Shown here piece after piece: positions 29,852-39,495 of a stretch of DNA of 64,000 bases. The notes beneath the pieces are model-generated. The model ran no database searches. It was not told the origin of the DNA and saw only the letters and a program-made list of their open reading frames with translations. The position numbers and the translations under genes are program-made. How positions within the stretch are numbered: position 1 is the stretch's first letter; each line of letters starts with the position of its first letter. The stretch comes from Ustilago trichophora (taxonomy: Eukaryota > Basidiomycota > Ustilaginomycetes > Ustilaginales > Ustilaginaceae): the NCBI GenBank assembly GCA_900323505.1, contig OOIN01000027.1, positions 62,001 through 126,000 on the forward strand. The letters run 5' to 3'.

Positions 29852-31456
29852 ATGGTTGGGCGACCTTCTTGGCTAGGTGGTTCGAGCAACAAGCAGAGGC
29901 GTAAAGCCAGCGGTGAGCAGTCCTCTTTGCTGAAACGTTCGAGGACAAAGGAGCAGCAACCAACTTGCTACGACAGTGATTCGACCACTCTCACGGCGCA
30001 ATCGATCAACGGTTCGGGTGGAAGTGCAAGTGTCACTCGCAAGCTCAAGAAGACGGGCGATGTTGATGTGATCATCATCGGTGCTGGACTCTCTGGACTC
30101 ATTGCTGCTGATGAGCTCACTCGAGCCGGGTTTGGCGTCAAGGTGCTCGAAGCCAACGACCGAGTGGGAGGTAGGACGCTCGACATGCGACTCGACGACG
30201 GCAATGCCATCGAGATGGGTGGACAGTGGATCGGACCTGGACAGACCGAGATCCTCCAACTCATCAAGCAACTTGGCCTCGATACCCACAACACCTACGA
30301 CCAGGGTCGAAGCATCTACCGTTCCACAGACGGCAAAGTCAAACAGTACAACGACATGATCCCTTGCGGTATCATCCCTTCTCTCGATCTACTCTTGGCC
30401 ACTCGCAAGATCAACAGGCTCTCCAAATCGGTCCCTGCCAAGACGCCGTGCAGTGCCGCTAATGCACGGTTCTGGGACGAAAGATCGATCGGCACATGGA
30501 TCGACGACTCGATGTGGACGTTTGAGGCTAGACAGCTCTTCAGGATGGCCATCAAAGCAGTGTATGCAGAGGATTCCGAGTCGATCAGCTTTTTGGATCT
30601 CTTGGCCACCGTCGCGGGAGCTGGAGGCGACATTGAGCAGGTTCTCAGCGACGCTCAGACGACCCGAATCATCCAAGGCCCACAAGCTATCAGCGAGCGC
30701 CTTGCCGCCCGTCTTCCCAACGCAACGCTCGAGCTCAACCAGAAAGTATACAGCGTTCACAAGGCCAACCAAGAAGATGATACCAGCTCGGACCAACAAG
30801 CTGCATACCAAGTGACAACGATTCAAGGACAACAGTACAAAGCACCTGTAGTCGTCATCACTCCACCACGACCTCTGATCTGTCAGATCGATTTTCAGCC
30901 GCCTCTACCCTCAGGTCTGATCCAATACTACCGTCGCCAACCCATGGGTTCTGTGATCAAGTTCAACGTCATCTATCCGACTCCCTTCTGGCGAGCAGCA
31001 GGTCTCAGCGGAGCCATGATCAACGCCGACGAGACGAGTCCTGTCCAGATGACCTACGACAACTCTCCTGCCGATGCCAAGCACGGTGCCATTGTCGCCT
31101 TTGTTCTTGGTAACAACTCTCGTCGTTTCCTCCATCAGAATCCCGATCAACAACAACGGAAGCGTATCGTGCTCGACTTCCTCTCTACACTCTTCGGACC
31201 CGAGGCGCAGAACGCTACCCAGGTGCTCGAGATGAACTGGACCCTGGCCCCCTACGCTACAGGCGGTTACGGATCCTTCAACCCCCCAGGCGTTCTCACC
31301 AGCTTTGAGGAGGACGAGAGAGATGAAATGCCCAAAGTTGACAATCTCTTCTTTGCCGGTGACGCTACAAGCGAGATTTGGCAGGGTTACATGGAAGGCG
31401 CCCTCCTCTCGGGAAGACGTGTCGCCGGTCGTATCATCTCGACGTTTCAAGGATAA
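29852..31456 (+). CDS. Flavin amine oxidase (monoamine oxidase-like)
   Basis: 534 aa from the ATG at 29852. The first 70 residues are basic and Ser-rich with no domain. The FAD-binding Rossmann motif VIIIGAGLSGLIAADEL starts at 73, followed by VLEANDRVGGRT (99-109) and EMGGQWIGPGQ. The C-terminal FAD motif is FFAGDATSEIWQGYMEGALLSGRRVAG. In human MAO the covalent flavin Cys sits in YSGGCYTTYFPPG; here the segment is ATGGYGSFNPPG with Gly at that place. The FAD is therefore probably non-covalent, as in Aspergillus MAO-N. The expected reaction is oxidative deamination of amines with H2O2 release. No peroxisomal SKL-type C-terminus. Convergent with the SDR gene. Confidence 0.92.
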   Translation: MVGRPSWLGGSSNKQRRKASGEQSSLLKRSRTKEQQPTCYDSDSTTLTAQSINGSGGSASVTRKLKKTGDVDVIIIGAGLSGLIAADELTRAGFGVKVLEANDRVGGRTLDMRLDDGNAIEMGGQWIGPGQTEILQLIKQLGLDTHNTYDQGRSIYRSTDGKVKQYNDMIPCGIIPSLDLLLATRKINRLSKSVPAKTPCSAANARFWDERSIGTWIDDSMWTFEARQLFRMAIKAVYAEDSESISFLDLLATVAGAGGDIEQVLSDAQTTRIIQGPQAISERLAARLPNATLELNQKVYSVHKANQEDDTSSDQQAAYQVTTIQGQQYKAPVVVITPPRPLICQIDFQPPLPSGLIQYYRRQPMGSVIKFNVIYPTPFWRAAGLSGAMINADETSPVQMTYDNSPADAKHGAIVAFVLGNNSRRFLHQNPDQQQRKRIVLDFLSTLFGPEAQNATQVLEMNWTLAPYATGGYGSFNPPGVLTSFEEDERDEMPKVDNLFFAGDATSEIWQGYMEGALLSGRRVAGRIISTFQG

Positions 31457-32031
31457 AACACGGTCCCCAACTTCAGCACATGCACCCTTGCCTCAATCGC
31501 ACCATTTCATGACTCCGCAATGTTTAGCCTCTCCCCTGCAATTGGCTTTTTAGCCACGACTTTTACGCTTACGACTTGATTTTTTTTTTCTTCTTTTCGA
31601 TCACCTTTAACTCATTGTTCTGCAAGATGTTCGCCGATACCACTGTTTCCGATCCCAAGCGCATCTGTTGAATTCCCTTGCCTCGAAATAGATCCTGTTC
31701 ACATGTGCACTTTTTGTTCGATTGGCGCCTCGATGTGCTGCTCGAAATCAGAATCTACCGTACCCTCGCTTCAATCAGTCTCGGCTTCCGTTTGGATGCC
31801 GCTACACTCTCTTTCACACTGTGTAGACTGATCTCAATAGGATGAATTCTGTGACAAGGAGCCTGTATTTACAGCCGAAAAAAAGAGAAAGGAGACAACG
31901 AAAAGAGCCTAATAACGTTACTGTAACGCGAAAAAAGAACAGGGGGGGGGGGGGGGGTATGCTGGGCTGTACACTACATAGCTCAGCCGGTCTATGTGAT
32001 AAGGAGTTTGGAGAGGGTGGACTGTGTTTGT
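31457..32031. other. Convergent intergenic region amine oxidase/SDR
   Basis: Contains T- and C-rich 3' sequence, an AAAAAGAGAAAGG purine patch and a G16 run. No gene. Confidence 0.6.
31942..31957. repeat. Poly(G) run, 16 G
   Basis: Sixteen consecutive G, just downstream of the SDR stop. Confidence 0.9.
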
Positions 32032-33486
32032 TTAGTCGACAAAGGTTTCCCAGTCGGATCGGGGGCCCATAGCCTCCATTTCGTCTCTGACTTGTTGGAG
32101 GTAGCCTGTCCAACCTTGTAGTGGTTTGGCGCCGAATTTGTCCTGGACGGCTTTGACGATGTCTAGTTTGATCGAGCCGTGTTTGAGCGGGAGATCTGCG
32201 AGGGTAGATTTTGTTACATTGCGGTGAATGTCGGGGGTCAAAGCTGGAAGACCTAGGATGGTTCTGGTTCGAGCGACGTCGAATTCGACGATTTTGGTGA
32301 TGAATGGATCGTACACCTTGAGCAGGTTCGAGGTGGGGATGTAAGGTTCTTCGATCTTGACGCTTTCGTCGTTGAGCAACGTCATCGGAATGCGTGATTC
32401 GTCACCTCTACCGCAGGCCACGTGGTAGCAGGGGACCTCGGCGAGATGTTTCGAGGTTGGTGCGGCGGGGTTCTTGGGATGCAAACGATGAGCTGTAGGT
32501 AGTTTCTGAAGCGCATGTGCCGAAGCAGTGATCGCCAGGATCTGGTTCACGGCGATGTCGACCGGAATAACATCCAAGCCAGCATTCGGGAAGATGATGT
32601 CAGGTTCAGCGCACTGTGCAGCCAGTGCGGCACAAACAGGACTCGAAGGATGACCAGCACCCCAAGCGATACGAGGAAAGTCAATCGCAGGACCCAAGGT
32701 TGCCAAACGAACAATTCGACACGTCTTGCCGTGAAGCTTCCTACCCACTTGCGAGGTGAAGAGCGAATTGATGACGGATTCGGCGTACGTCTTTGCCTGA
32801 AAGTAAGTGTTGACGTGTTCTGCCTGCCCATCCACCTGCGTACCGCATCCTTCCGGTGTCAAGGACTCGCTAACGAGCGAACCGTTCTTCAGATACCATC
32901 CGACAAACGTGGTGGAAACATGGATGTGTGTCTTGACGTTCCAAGTTAGGAGCGAGAACCTAGCGGTGAAATACGCCAGATCAGCCATCGATTCGAACGC
33001 CTTTGAGATGGGAAGGGTGAACCGAGTGTCACCAGCACAGTGAATTACGATTTCGGTCTTGCGAACCTTTTCAAAATCCTTGTCGTCGAGTCCAAAGTTG
33101 GGACGGGCACAATCGCCGTTGACGATGACGAGTTTGGGGAGGGCACCCTCGGACTCGGGGAGAGTGTGATGGTGAACAGCCTTGGGAAGACGTTTGAGCG
33201 CCTCGTCGTCGGTTTTGCCTCGAACGATGGCGACAACTTGCTTGACGTTGAAGCTGGCGTCGCCGAGGAGGCGATGGAGGAGGGCAGCACCTACGAAACC
33301 AGCAGCGCCGGTGATGAGGATTCTCGAGTTGGCGAGCACATCCTGAATCGTCTGATCGCTCACGATGGCGTCGTCGTCGACACTGAGGTTCGCGGTGGAG
33401 TCGACAATGCTGGTAGCATCCGAAGAGATGTCAGTGACACTGGATCTGTCAGTGCAGCTGGGAGAGGGACTGCGAGTCGAAACCAT
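32032..33486 (-). CDS. NAD(P)-dependent reductase, male-sterility/thioester-reductase SDR family
   Basis: 484 aa from the ATG at 33486. The first 50 residues are Ser/Asp-rich. A Rossmann motif ILITGAAGFVGAALLHRLL (56-74) is followed by the extended-SDR active-site pair: HVSTTFVG (Ser191/Thr192) and YFQAK (Tyr228, Lys232). VIPVDIAVNQIL matches the NAD_binding_4 signature of fatty-acyl-CoA reductases and thioester-reductase domains. Unlike those it stands alone: no adenylation, carrier or C-terminal FAR domain. Probable reaction is NAD(P)H reduction of an activated acyl group or a related carbonyl; substrate unknown. G runs flank the gene on both sides. Confidence 0.82.
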   Translation of the reverse strand: MVSTRSPSPSCTDRSSVTDISSDATSIVDSTANLSVDDDAIVSDQTIQDVLANSRILITGAAGFVGAALLHRLLGDASFNVKQVVAIVRGKTDDEALKRLPKAVHHHTLPESEGALPKLVIVNGDCARPNFGLDDKDFEKVRKTEIVIHCAGDTRFTLPISKAFESMADLAYFTARFSLLTWNVKTHIHVSTTFVGWYLKNGSLVSESLTPEGCGTQVDGQAEHVNTYFQAKTYAESVINSLFTSQVGRKLHGKTCRIVRLATLGPAIDFPRIAWGAGHPSSPVCAALAAQCAEPDIIFPNAGLDVIPVDIAVNQILAITASAHALQKLPTAHRLHPKNPAAPTSKHLAEVPCYHVACGRGDESRIPMTLLNDESVKIEEPYIPTSNLLKVYDPFITKIVEFDVARTRTILGLPALTPDIHRNVTKSTLADLPLKHGSIKLDIVKAVQDKFGAKPLQGWTGYLQQVRDEMEAMGPRSDWETFVD

Positions 33487-33726
33487 GGTGAATCAGGGGG
33501 TGACGACAAAAAAAAAAGGAATGTTTAAGCTAGCAGATAGAAAAGGGAGGAGTGTGAATAGATGAGGAGATGGTGGTTGAAGAGAAGGAACAAAGAAGGT
33601 GGAGTCAAGCTCGCTTTATGAGGTGGTTTGAGTTGGAGAGGTGAGCGATATTTGTGTGAATGCCGAGTGCGAGAGAAGCGTCGGAGTGTGAGCCAAAAAA
33701 GGGTTGGGTTGAAAGGGGACGACACT

Positions 33727-33744
33727 GGGGGGGGGGGGGGGGGG
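33727..33744. repeat. Poly(G) run, 18 G
   Basis: Eighteen consecutive G, about 240 bases upstream of the SDR start. Confidence 0.9.
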
Positions 33745-34609
33745 TTAGCGCGGCGACAGGTTTGGCGGCTGCACAGTCTCGACAAGCTCTCAAGACACTT
33801 GCTGGCTGTGTTTGGTGTGTTGGCTGTGCTGGATGCGTTGTTGCAAGGAGCGAGAGTCGCACGACGGATTTTGACACACATACATTGAGGTGTGACGACG
33901 AGTTAGCGGAAGCGCACATTTACAAGAGCAAAGAGAAGAGCAGGTACAGTAGTGTGGAATCTCTGAAAGACCGGAGAGCAAGAATGTCAAGCTGATTCGT
34001 CTGCTCATACTCTATCGAGCTGTGCAAGCAATACCAGAGACAGGAGGCTCAAGGAAAGGCAAGAGAGAGCAGTTCAGTTGCTGCACGGCACCTAGTCAGA
34101 AACAGCGTCGATTCGAGAGCACAGAGACAAAGCGACGACATTGCTAGCAGACAGGCAGACGGCATCCCGGACCTCAAAAGTCACAGAGAAATCCAATCTC
34201 CGCTCTTCTCTCGTATTCGACGTGTTTGTCCGCCTTGCCCTCTTCTGGACGTGGTGGGATGCGGATCTAATAAGTAAGCGCCACTGTTCATACGGACAGA
34301 TAACCGCTGCATGTGGGTTCCAGTGCAGTGATGGTATGGTATGCTGGGGCATGCGAGGCAGCAAGGGAATCTATGGGATGATGGCTTATGTCGACGCAAT
34401 TGATAGCTTCACAAGCAGGTGCAAGAGGGATGAGGGGGATGCAGGGGCTGTGCACATTTTAGCACCGAGGACAAGTGAAACACGCTTGCAGAACGAGTTT
34501 GTGCTGTGCAGATGTCAACCGATCCCAAGCTAACCTAGCACAGCCGCAACGCAATACAGTATCAAGAGAGCAAGATCAAACCGACGCTATCATCACAGCT
34601 TGTTTGCGA

Positions 34610-34620
34610 GTACAGTACTG
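34610..34620. repeat. GTACAGTAC element, short
   Basis: AGTACAGTACTG. Confidence 0.5.
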
Positions 34621-34725
34621 GCGAGGTGGTTGTGGTTGGACTGTTGTTCGGGAAAAGCAAAATGGAACAAGGGAAGCCGATCCAGCAGTGCAAGCGAGAT
34701 TGAAATGAATGTACACTTTCTTTTC

Positions 34726-34745
34726 TTTTTTTTTTTTTTTTTTTT
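34726..34745. repeat. Poly(T) tract
   Basis: About 20 T. Confidence 0.85.
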
Positions 34746-35580
34746 AAGAGTAGTGTATACCGCCGGTCCGCCCTCGGCAAGAGAGAATCCACACACAGTA
34801 AGCCACAGATCGAAGCTGGAGAGAAAGGACCCTTGAAAAACCTGAGATCTGCAGAGCTGTGATTGGTGAGGGGGAAAATTGTTTTTTTTTCCACGTTTTA
34901 CGAAAAAGAAAAACCTTGTCTCATGCCGCCTTGAAAAACAAAAAAATGTGCTATTCTGGGAAACAAAAACGCAAAAGGCATACAGTGACCAGTAGCAACA
35001 AGACTTTTACCATCCCAACCGGTTCGTCCACCCCTCCGTGTATATATACTGCATCATCGAGTTGGATGCAAGTGAAGAATGCTACAGTGTCAGATTGAGA
35101 TGCCGAACCAAAAGGCACGGACAATGAAATTCCAAAAAAGAGTTGTTAGCTGCAGTGGGGCTGCATCACGCTCCGCAATTCCGCCACCTCTGAAGCATCT
35201 GCAAAAGAGATACAGTGTAAGAGAGCGTCTAGAACCTCTCCTGGCCTTACAATCATGCCCTCTGCCCAATGTAAAAACAAAAATCATCTTCGGAAACTTG
35301 CTCCCTTTCTTTTTGGATTCTACAGTATTTCAGCTGCCGCTGTCCCCGCCGTGAATTCAAACCCCGCATGTAAATCCGACTCAAATTGGGTTTGAAAAGA
35401 AAAGTCTCAGTGCCGAAGCCCTCTCCGCCTGTTGTCACGGCTGTTAGCTGCCAAACTTGCTGCATAACGGATCAGAGTGGCTACCTCTGAGTCTCTTCAC
35501 CGAGCGATGCAGATCCGACCTCCCCCCTTCCTTTGATATTTGCCAGCGCATACCATATCCTGTCTACCAAGCGATGCGGC

Positions 35581-35605
35581 AAAAAAAAAAAAAAAAAAAA
35601 AAAAA
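35581..35605. repeat. Poly(A) tract
   Basis: 25 consecutive A. Confidence 0.95.
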
Positions 35606-36030
35606 GCTGTTGGGCGAGAATGGACCAAGAAAGAGTGTACGTTTGTGATGTTGGAAAACTTGTGTATTGCTCGTGCCTCGATGGGGAAACATTGTACACA
35701 TTTTTTAAGCACCGACAAGAGAGCACGTTCTTGCGTGGGTCTATGGCGAGCGACAAGACAGCAAGAGAGAGAGAGAGAGAGAGCCAAAACGTTGGGCGGT
35801 GTGCACTAGGCCGTATACTGTAGTGCTACACGTAGACCGACGGATGATTCCGTAGGATCTGCAATGTTATGTTCTTTACTAATCACTGGTGAAGCAGCTG
35901 GGCTCACTTGAAAACATGTCGACCTGTCCAAACTCCGCTTTTGCTTCTCCGAATCCCGTACATCTCTTGCCCTTTCAAGTCTGGCGTAGTCCAGACCATC
36001 CACTACACTACTCTACTCTACTCTACTGGT

Positions 36031-36041
36031 GTACTGTACAC
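36031..36041. repeat. GTACTGTAC element
   Basis: GTACTGTACAC, just after a (CTACT)n stretch at about 36008-36027. Confidence 0.5.
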
Positions 36042-36117
36042 TATTGCACACTCCCACGTGCGTTCTTTCTTGGGTTGGGTAAATCGACGCGTTCTGCCAA
36101 AAAATGCATGCCGAACC

Positions 36118-36142
36118 TACTGTACTGTACTGTACTGTACTG
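36118..36142. repeat. (TACTG)5 array
   Basis: Five tandem TACTG units, about 1.1 kb upstream of the DHA2 transporter start. Confidence 0.85.
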
Positions 36143-36202
36143 CACGTCGGATCCATTTTCTTTTGGGCTGTGCAAAATGTCACTTGTTTTTCTTTTTATG
36201 CA

Positions 36203-36212
36203 TACTGTACAG
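36203..36212. repeat. TACTGTACAG element
   Basis: Single copy, followed nearby by GCGTACGG. Confidence 0.45.
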
Positions 36213-37268
36213 CGTACGGTATAGGCGAAGCATCGAACCTGGTCAGTTATGCAATCCAATGCTATGCTGTGCTGTGCCGACGATCCCCAAGCTGAATAAC
36301 CCCTTCGGCATCCTCTTTGTCTGCGCATAAGAGCGCTAATTGTAGGCTACGCTGAGACGTTTCGGGGCGAGAGAGAGAGACCGACAAGCGAGATTGTCAT
36401 CCACAACAGACACGCTCTTCCAAAGAGGAATCAATGGCGAGCGAGCGAATCATGATACGCCAACTCCTGTCTGCTGCCAGTCGATCTTGTTCTGTAGCGC
36501 CTTCTACAGTGTAGCCAACGTCAAGTCAGAGAGCGCTTTACGATCCGAACACAGCCTGCTGCGCTCCCTCTCAACCACTTGACTCGGGTCTGAAGCATTC
36601 AGCAAAAAGGTGGTGTTACTCCGGCCTTCCGTCTTTCTGATAGCTTCTGCTCCGGTGCATCATATCCCTTCCTCACCCCCCTTTGTCTCATTGCAGCTGA
36701 GTTTCAAGCGACGCTAACCTGCTACCTATTCTTGGCAACACCGCCGCTCCACACCGCCTCATGCCTTTCACTTCTCACCTTCCTTCTCTCTCTCTCTCTC
36801 TCCTCTCTCCGTCAGCGATTCCTTGATTCCCGTCTCCATCGCTCTTTCTCTCTTTTCATCTCCACTCTTCGATTCCCCGCAAACGTAACCGCAACCGCAA
36901 CATCAACGATCGAGCGCAACTTCTCTTTTCGGCGTTGCAAAAGGCGGTCCCCCTCCCCTACGCAGGATTTTCACACACAGACTCTCTCTCTCTACGCAAC
37001 GCCATTGCACAGCAAATCCAGTTCAAACCACAAAGATCCTCATCGGTTGCACTGCCTGTTTGCTTGGCAATTGCGAAAGCTCTCACTCGCTCTTAGTTTG
37101 GCGTACAGCCACCATCTTTGCGCAACCTGATATAGGCTTCAAGAATATCCTTCGACTTTGGTTGATTCCTCACTTCGAGACTCGACTGCTAAGGGTGCAC
37201 CTCTTCAACATATAGAAAGCTGCTTCTGGGGTCGATCCGAGTAACATCTTGACTCCATTATTCACAAC

Positions 37269-39278
37269 ATGGTCTCGTCACAAACACAAGAGATTCACCC
37301 GGCAACCTTGCATCCACCCCCATCACCACCACCACCTACAACAGCACATACCTCGTCTTCATACGATCCAGCTGGACTCAACGTATATCCTTCTCTATCC
37401 GAACACGCCTCTACCACCCAACTCACTCCTCATGCAGCTGCTACCATCTCCACATCCCCTTCCCCTACCCCTACCCCGCGTACATCTCTCGAGAGCAGTC
37501 CCACGAGTTTCAAGCCCAAGCTTACGGCACGGGTACATTTCTTCCTGGTATTCTCGGCACTGTGCGTTTCGTCTTTCCTCTCTGCGCTCGATCTCACCAC
37601 TGTCTCGACTGCTTTGCCTACCATTGTGGCCGATCTTCAGAACGACGCGATTCACTTTTCCAAACATCGGCATGATACGCCGAATCCCATCTCGAAACCC
37701 AACTCGGGTGGTGCAGGTGGAACCTACATCTGGATAGGCGCCGCTTACACCATTGCTGGTATGGCCATCTTACCTTGGACCGGTGGGTTGTGCGAGATTT
37801 GGGGTCGAAAAGCTATCCTCCTCACCAGCTTGTTCTTCTTCCTCTTCGGCAGCGTCATCTGCGGTGCTAGTCACAGTTTGGAGATGATGATAGTGGGCAG
37901 GGTTTTGCAGGGGATTGGCGATGGTGGTATCATCAGTCTCTCCGAGATCGTTGTGGCAGATCTGGTCAGTTTGAGTCAGAGAGGAACTTACGAAGGTATA
38001 CTGGGCGTTGTTTGGGCTGGTGCGAGTGCTATGGGTCCTCCCGTTGGTGGGATCTTTTCGCGTAAGAATAGATGGAGATGGTTGTTCTACCTCAACATCC
38101 CAATCACCGTCATGGCCATCATCATGATCAGTTGCTTTATGAACATGAAGACTCCCAAAGCGGACGTCAAATCCAAAGTCAAGAATATGGATTGGTCCGG
38201 AAACGCTCTTCTCATCTTGGCTACCGTAGGACTCGGTTTGGCTCTCACTTGGGGTGGTGCAAGGTACTCCTGGTTAAGCCCGGCGGTCCTCATCCCTCTG
38301 GTGTTATCCGTTGGTCTCTTTACGGCTTTCTTCTACCTCGAGTTGTTCAAGTTGAAAAATCCGACGGTACCAAAGCAACTCCTCTCGAATCGAACCGCGA
38401 TCAGCGCACATCTCACCAGCTTTGCACACGGTGTCATCACCATGGCCATCATCTACGTCATGCCTACCTACTTCCAAGCGGTGAAACTCGCCTCTACCAT
38501 CATGTCGGGTTGGATGGTCCTTCCCTTCAGCTGCACTGTCGCCTTCACCGCCATCGGGTTTGCAGTGAGCATCGAAGTGATGCAAAAGTACGTGCCTCAG
38601 AATCACCTCGGATGGTTTTTCACCATGTTAGGAGTTCCTCTTCTGCTTCTATTGGGCGTCGATTCAGGTCCTACCACATGGATTCTCGTTCAAATACCTA
38701 TAGCCATTGGATGTGGAATCCTCTTCGTTGCGCCTCAATTCCCCGTTTTGGCATCGGTCGCGATCGAAATGGCATCGAAAGCTCTAGCATTACAGCTATT
38801 CTTCGCATCCTTCGGTCAAACATTGGGCATCATGCTGGCAGAAGCTGTATTCCAATCCTCAGTTCACAAGGCGATCAAATCCGATACCATCCAAGCTCTC
38901 GCCCTCAACGGATCTCTACCTTTCAACATCGAAGACATCTCGTCTCCGTATTCGATGCATTTTTCGGCTCTGCGTCGTCTAACCCCCGAGGCGAGCTTTG
39001 CCGTACGAAGCGTATACAACGGTGCATTGCGTCACGTCTGGTTGTTACTCATCCCCTTCGCCGCGGTCGGTTGGGGATTGTGCTTCTTGATGCGCGAGTT
39101 GGAAATGCACGATCAAGTGGATGAGAGATTCGCAGCCGACGTACTGCAGCAACACCAAGATACAGAAAAAGGTCTCACTGTAGACAACACTCACAACCAA
39201 AGCTACGAGAGAAACAACAAGTTGGATGAATCTATAGAACTCAACTCGTCGGTAAAACTCCTCCCCCACACACCATGA
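37269..39278 (+). CDS. DHA2-type MFS transporter
   Basis: 669 aa. A 90-residue Pro/Ser/Thr-rich cytosolic N-terminus precedes about 14 membrane segments (95-600). Family motifs: LDLTTVSTALPTIVADL in TM1, the loop GGLCEIWGRKAILL (motif A), VGRVLQGIGDGGIISLSEIV (motif B region) and GPPVGGIFS (motif C). A polar insert (about 120-145, HFSKHRHDTPNPISKPNSGG) separates TM1 and TM2, longer than usual. The C-terminal tail is hydrophilic. DHA2 proteins are proton antiporters exporting drugs, basic amino acids or siderophore-like molecules across plasma or vacuolar membranes; substrate unknown. No biosynthetic partner lies next to it; the nearest 3' neighbour is the convergent Nramp gene. Confidence 0.9.
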   Translation: MVSSQTQEIHPATLHPPPSPPPPTTAHTSSSYDPAGLNVYPSLSEHASTTQLTPHAAATISTSPSPTPTPRTSLESSPTSFKPKLTARVHFFLVFSALCVSSFLSALDLTTVSTALPTIVADLQNDAIHFSKHRHDTPNPISKPNSGGAGGTYIWIGAAYTIAGMAILPWTGGLCEIWGRKAILLTSLFFFLFGSVICGASHSLEMMIVGRVLQGIGDGGIISLSEIVVADLVSLSQRGTYEGILGVVWAGASAMGPPVGGIFSRKNRWRWLFYLNIPITVMAIIMISCFMNMKTPKADVKSKVKNMDWSGNALLILATVGLGLALTWGGARYSWLSPAVLIPLVLSVGLFTAFFYLELFKLKNPTVPKQLLSNRTAISAHLTSFAHGVITMAIIYVMPTYFQAVKLASTIMSGWMVLPFSCTVAFTAIGFAVSIEVMQKYVPQNHLGWFFTMLGVPLLLLLGVDSGPTTWILVQIPIAIGCGILFVAPQFPVLASVAIEMASKALALQLFFASFGQTLGIMLAEAVFQSSVHKAIKSDTIQALALNGSLPFNIEDISSPYSMHFSALRRLTPEASFAVRSVYNGALRHVWLLLIPFAAVGWGLCFLMRELEMHDQVDERFAADVLQQHQDTEKGLTVDNTHNQSYERNNKLDESIELNSSVKLLPHTP

Positions 39279-39495
39279 CGATTCACCACGCTCCAAATAT
39301 AAAGCAACACCTTCATAGATTCTTTTGTTTCTCTCTTCGTTCTACGCACATATAGTTCCCACACAGCTTTCGTGCAATACACACCCGCCCTGTTCCACGT
39401 AGTCCAGCTCACACTCAGTCAGTCAGATCATAGAGACATGCGATGACATTGCAAAGAGACAAACAAAGTCCATGGTAGAAAAAAAAAGCTCGACT

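Larger units (their letters stand above)
33487..37268. other. 3.8 kb gene-poor region between two divergent genes
   Basis: No open frame over about 140 codons looks protein-like. It holds poly(G), poly(T) and poly(A) runs, an (AG)n stretch near 35765-35783, several GTACTGTAC elements and a CT-rich 3' part (36770-37000) that is probably the leader of the DHA2 transporter mRNA. A non-coding RNA or a short multi-exon gene cannot be excluded. Confidence 0.6.

Noticed and set aside
36118..36142. (TACTG)5 as a CRISPR-like array
   Set aside because: Five-base tandem units without spacers, in a eukaryotic context.
36732..37130. 132-codon plus-strand frame before the DHA2 gene
   Set aside because: Pyrimidine-rich leader sequence; Ser/Leu-rich translation without domain.
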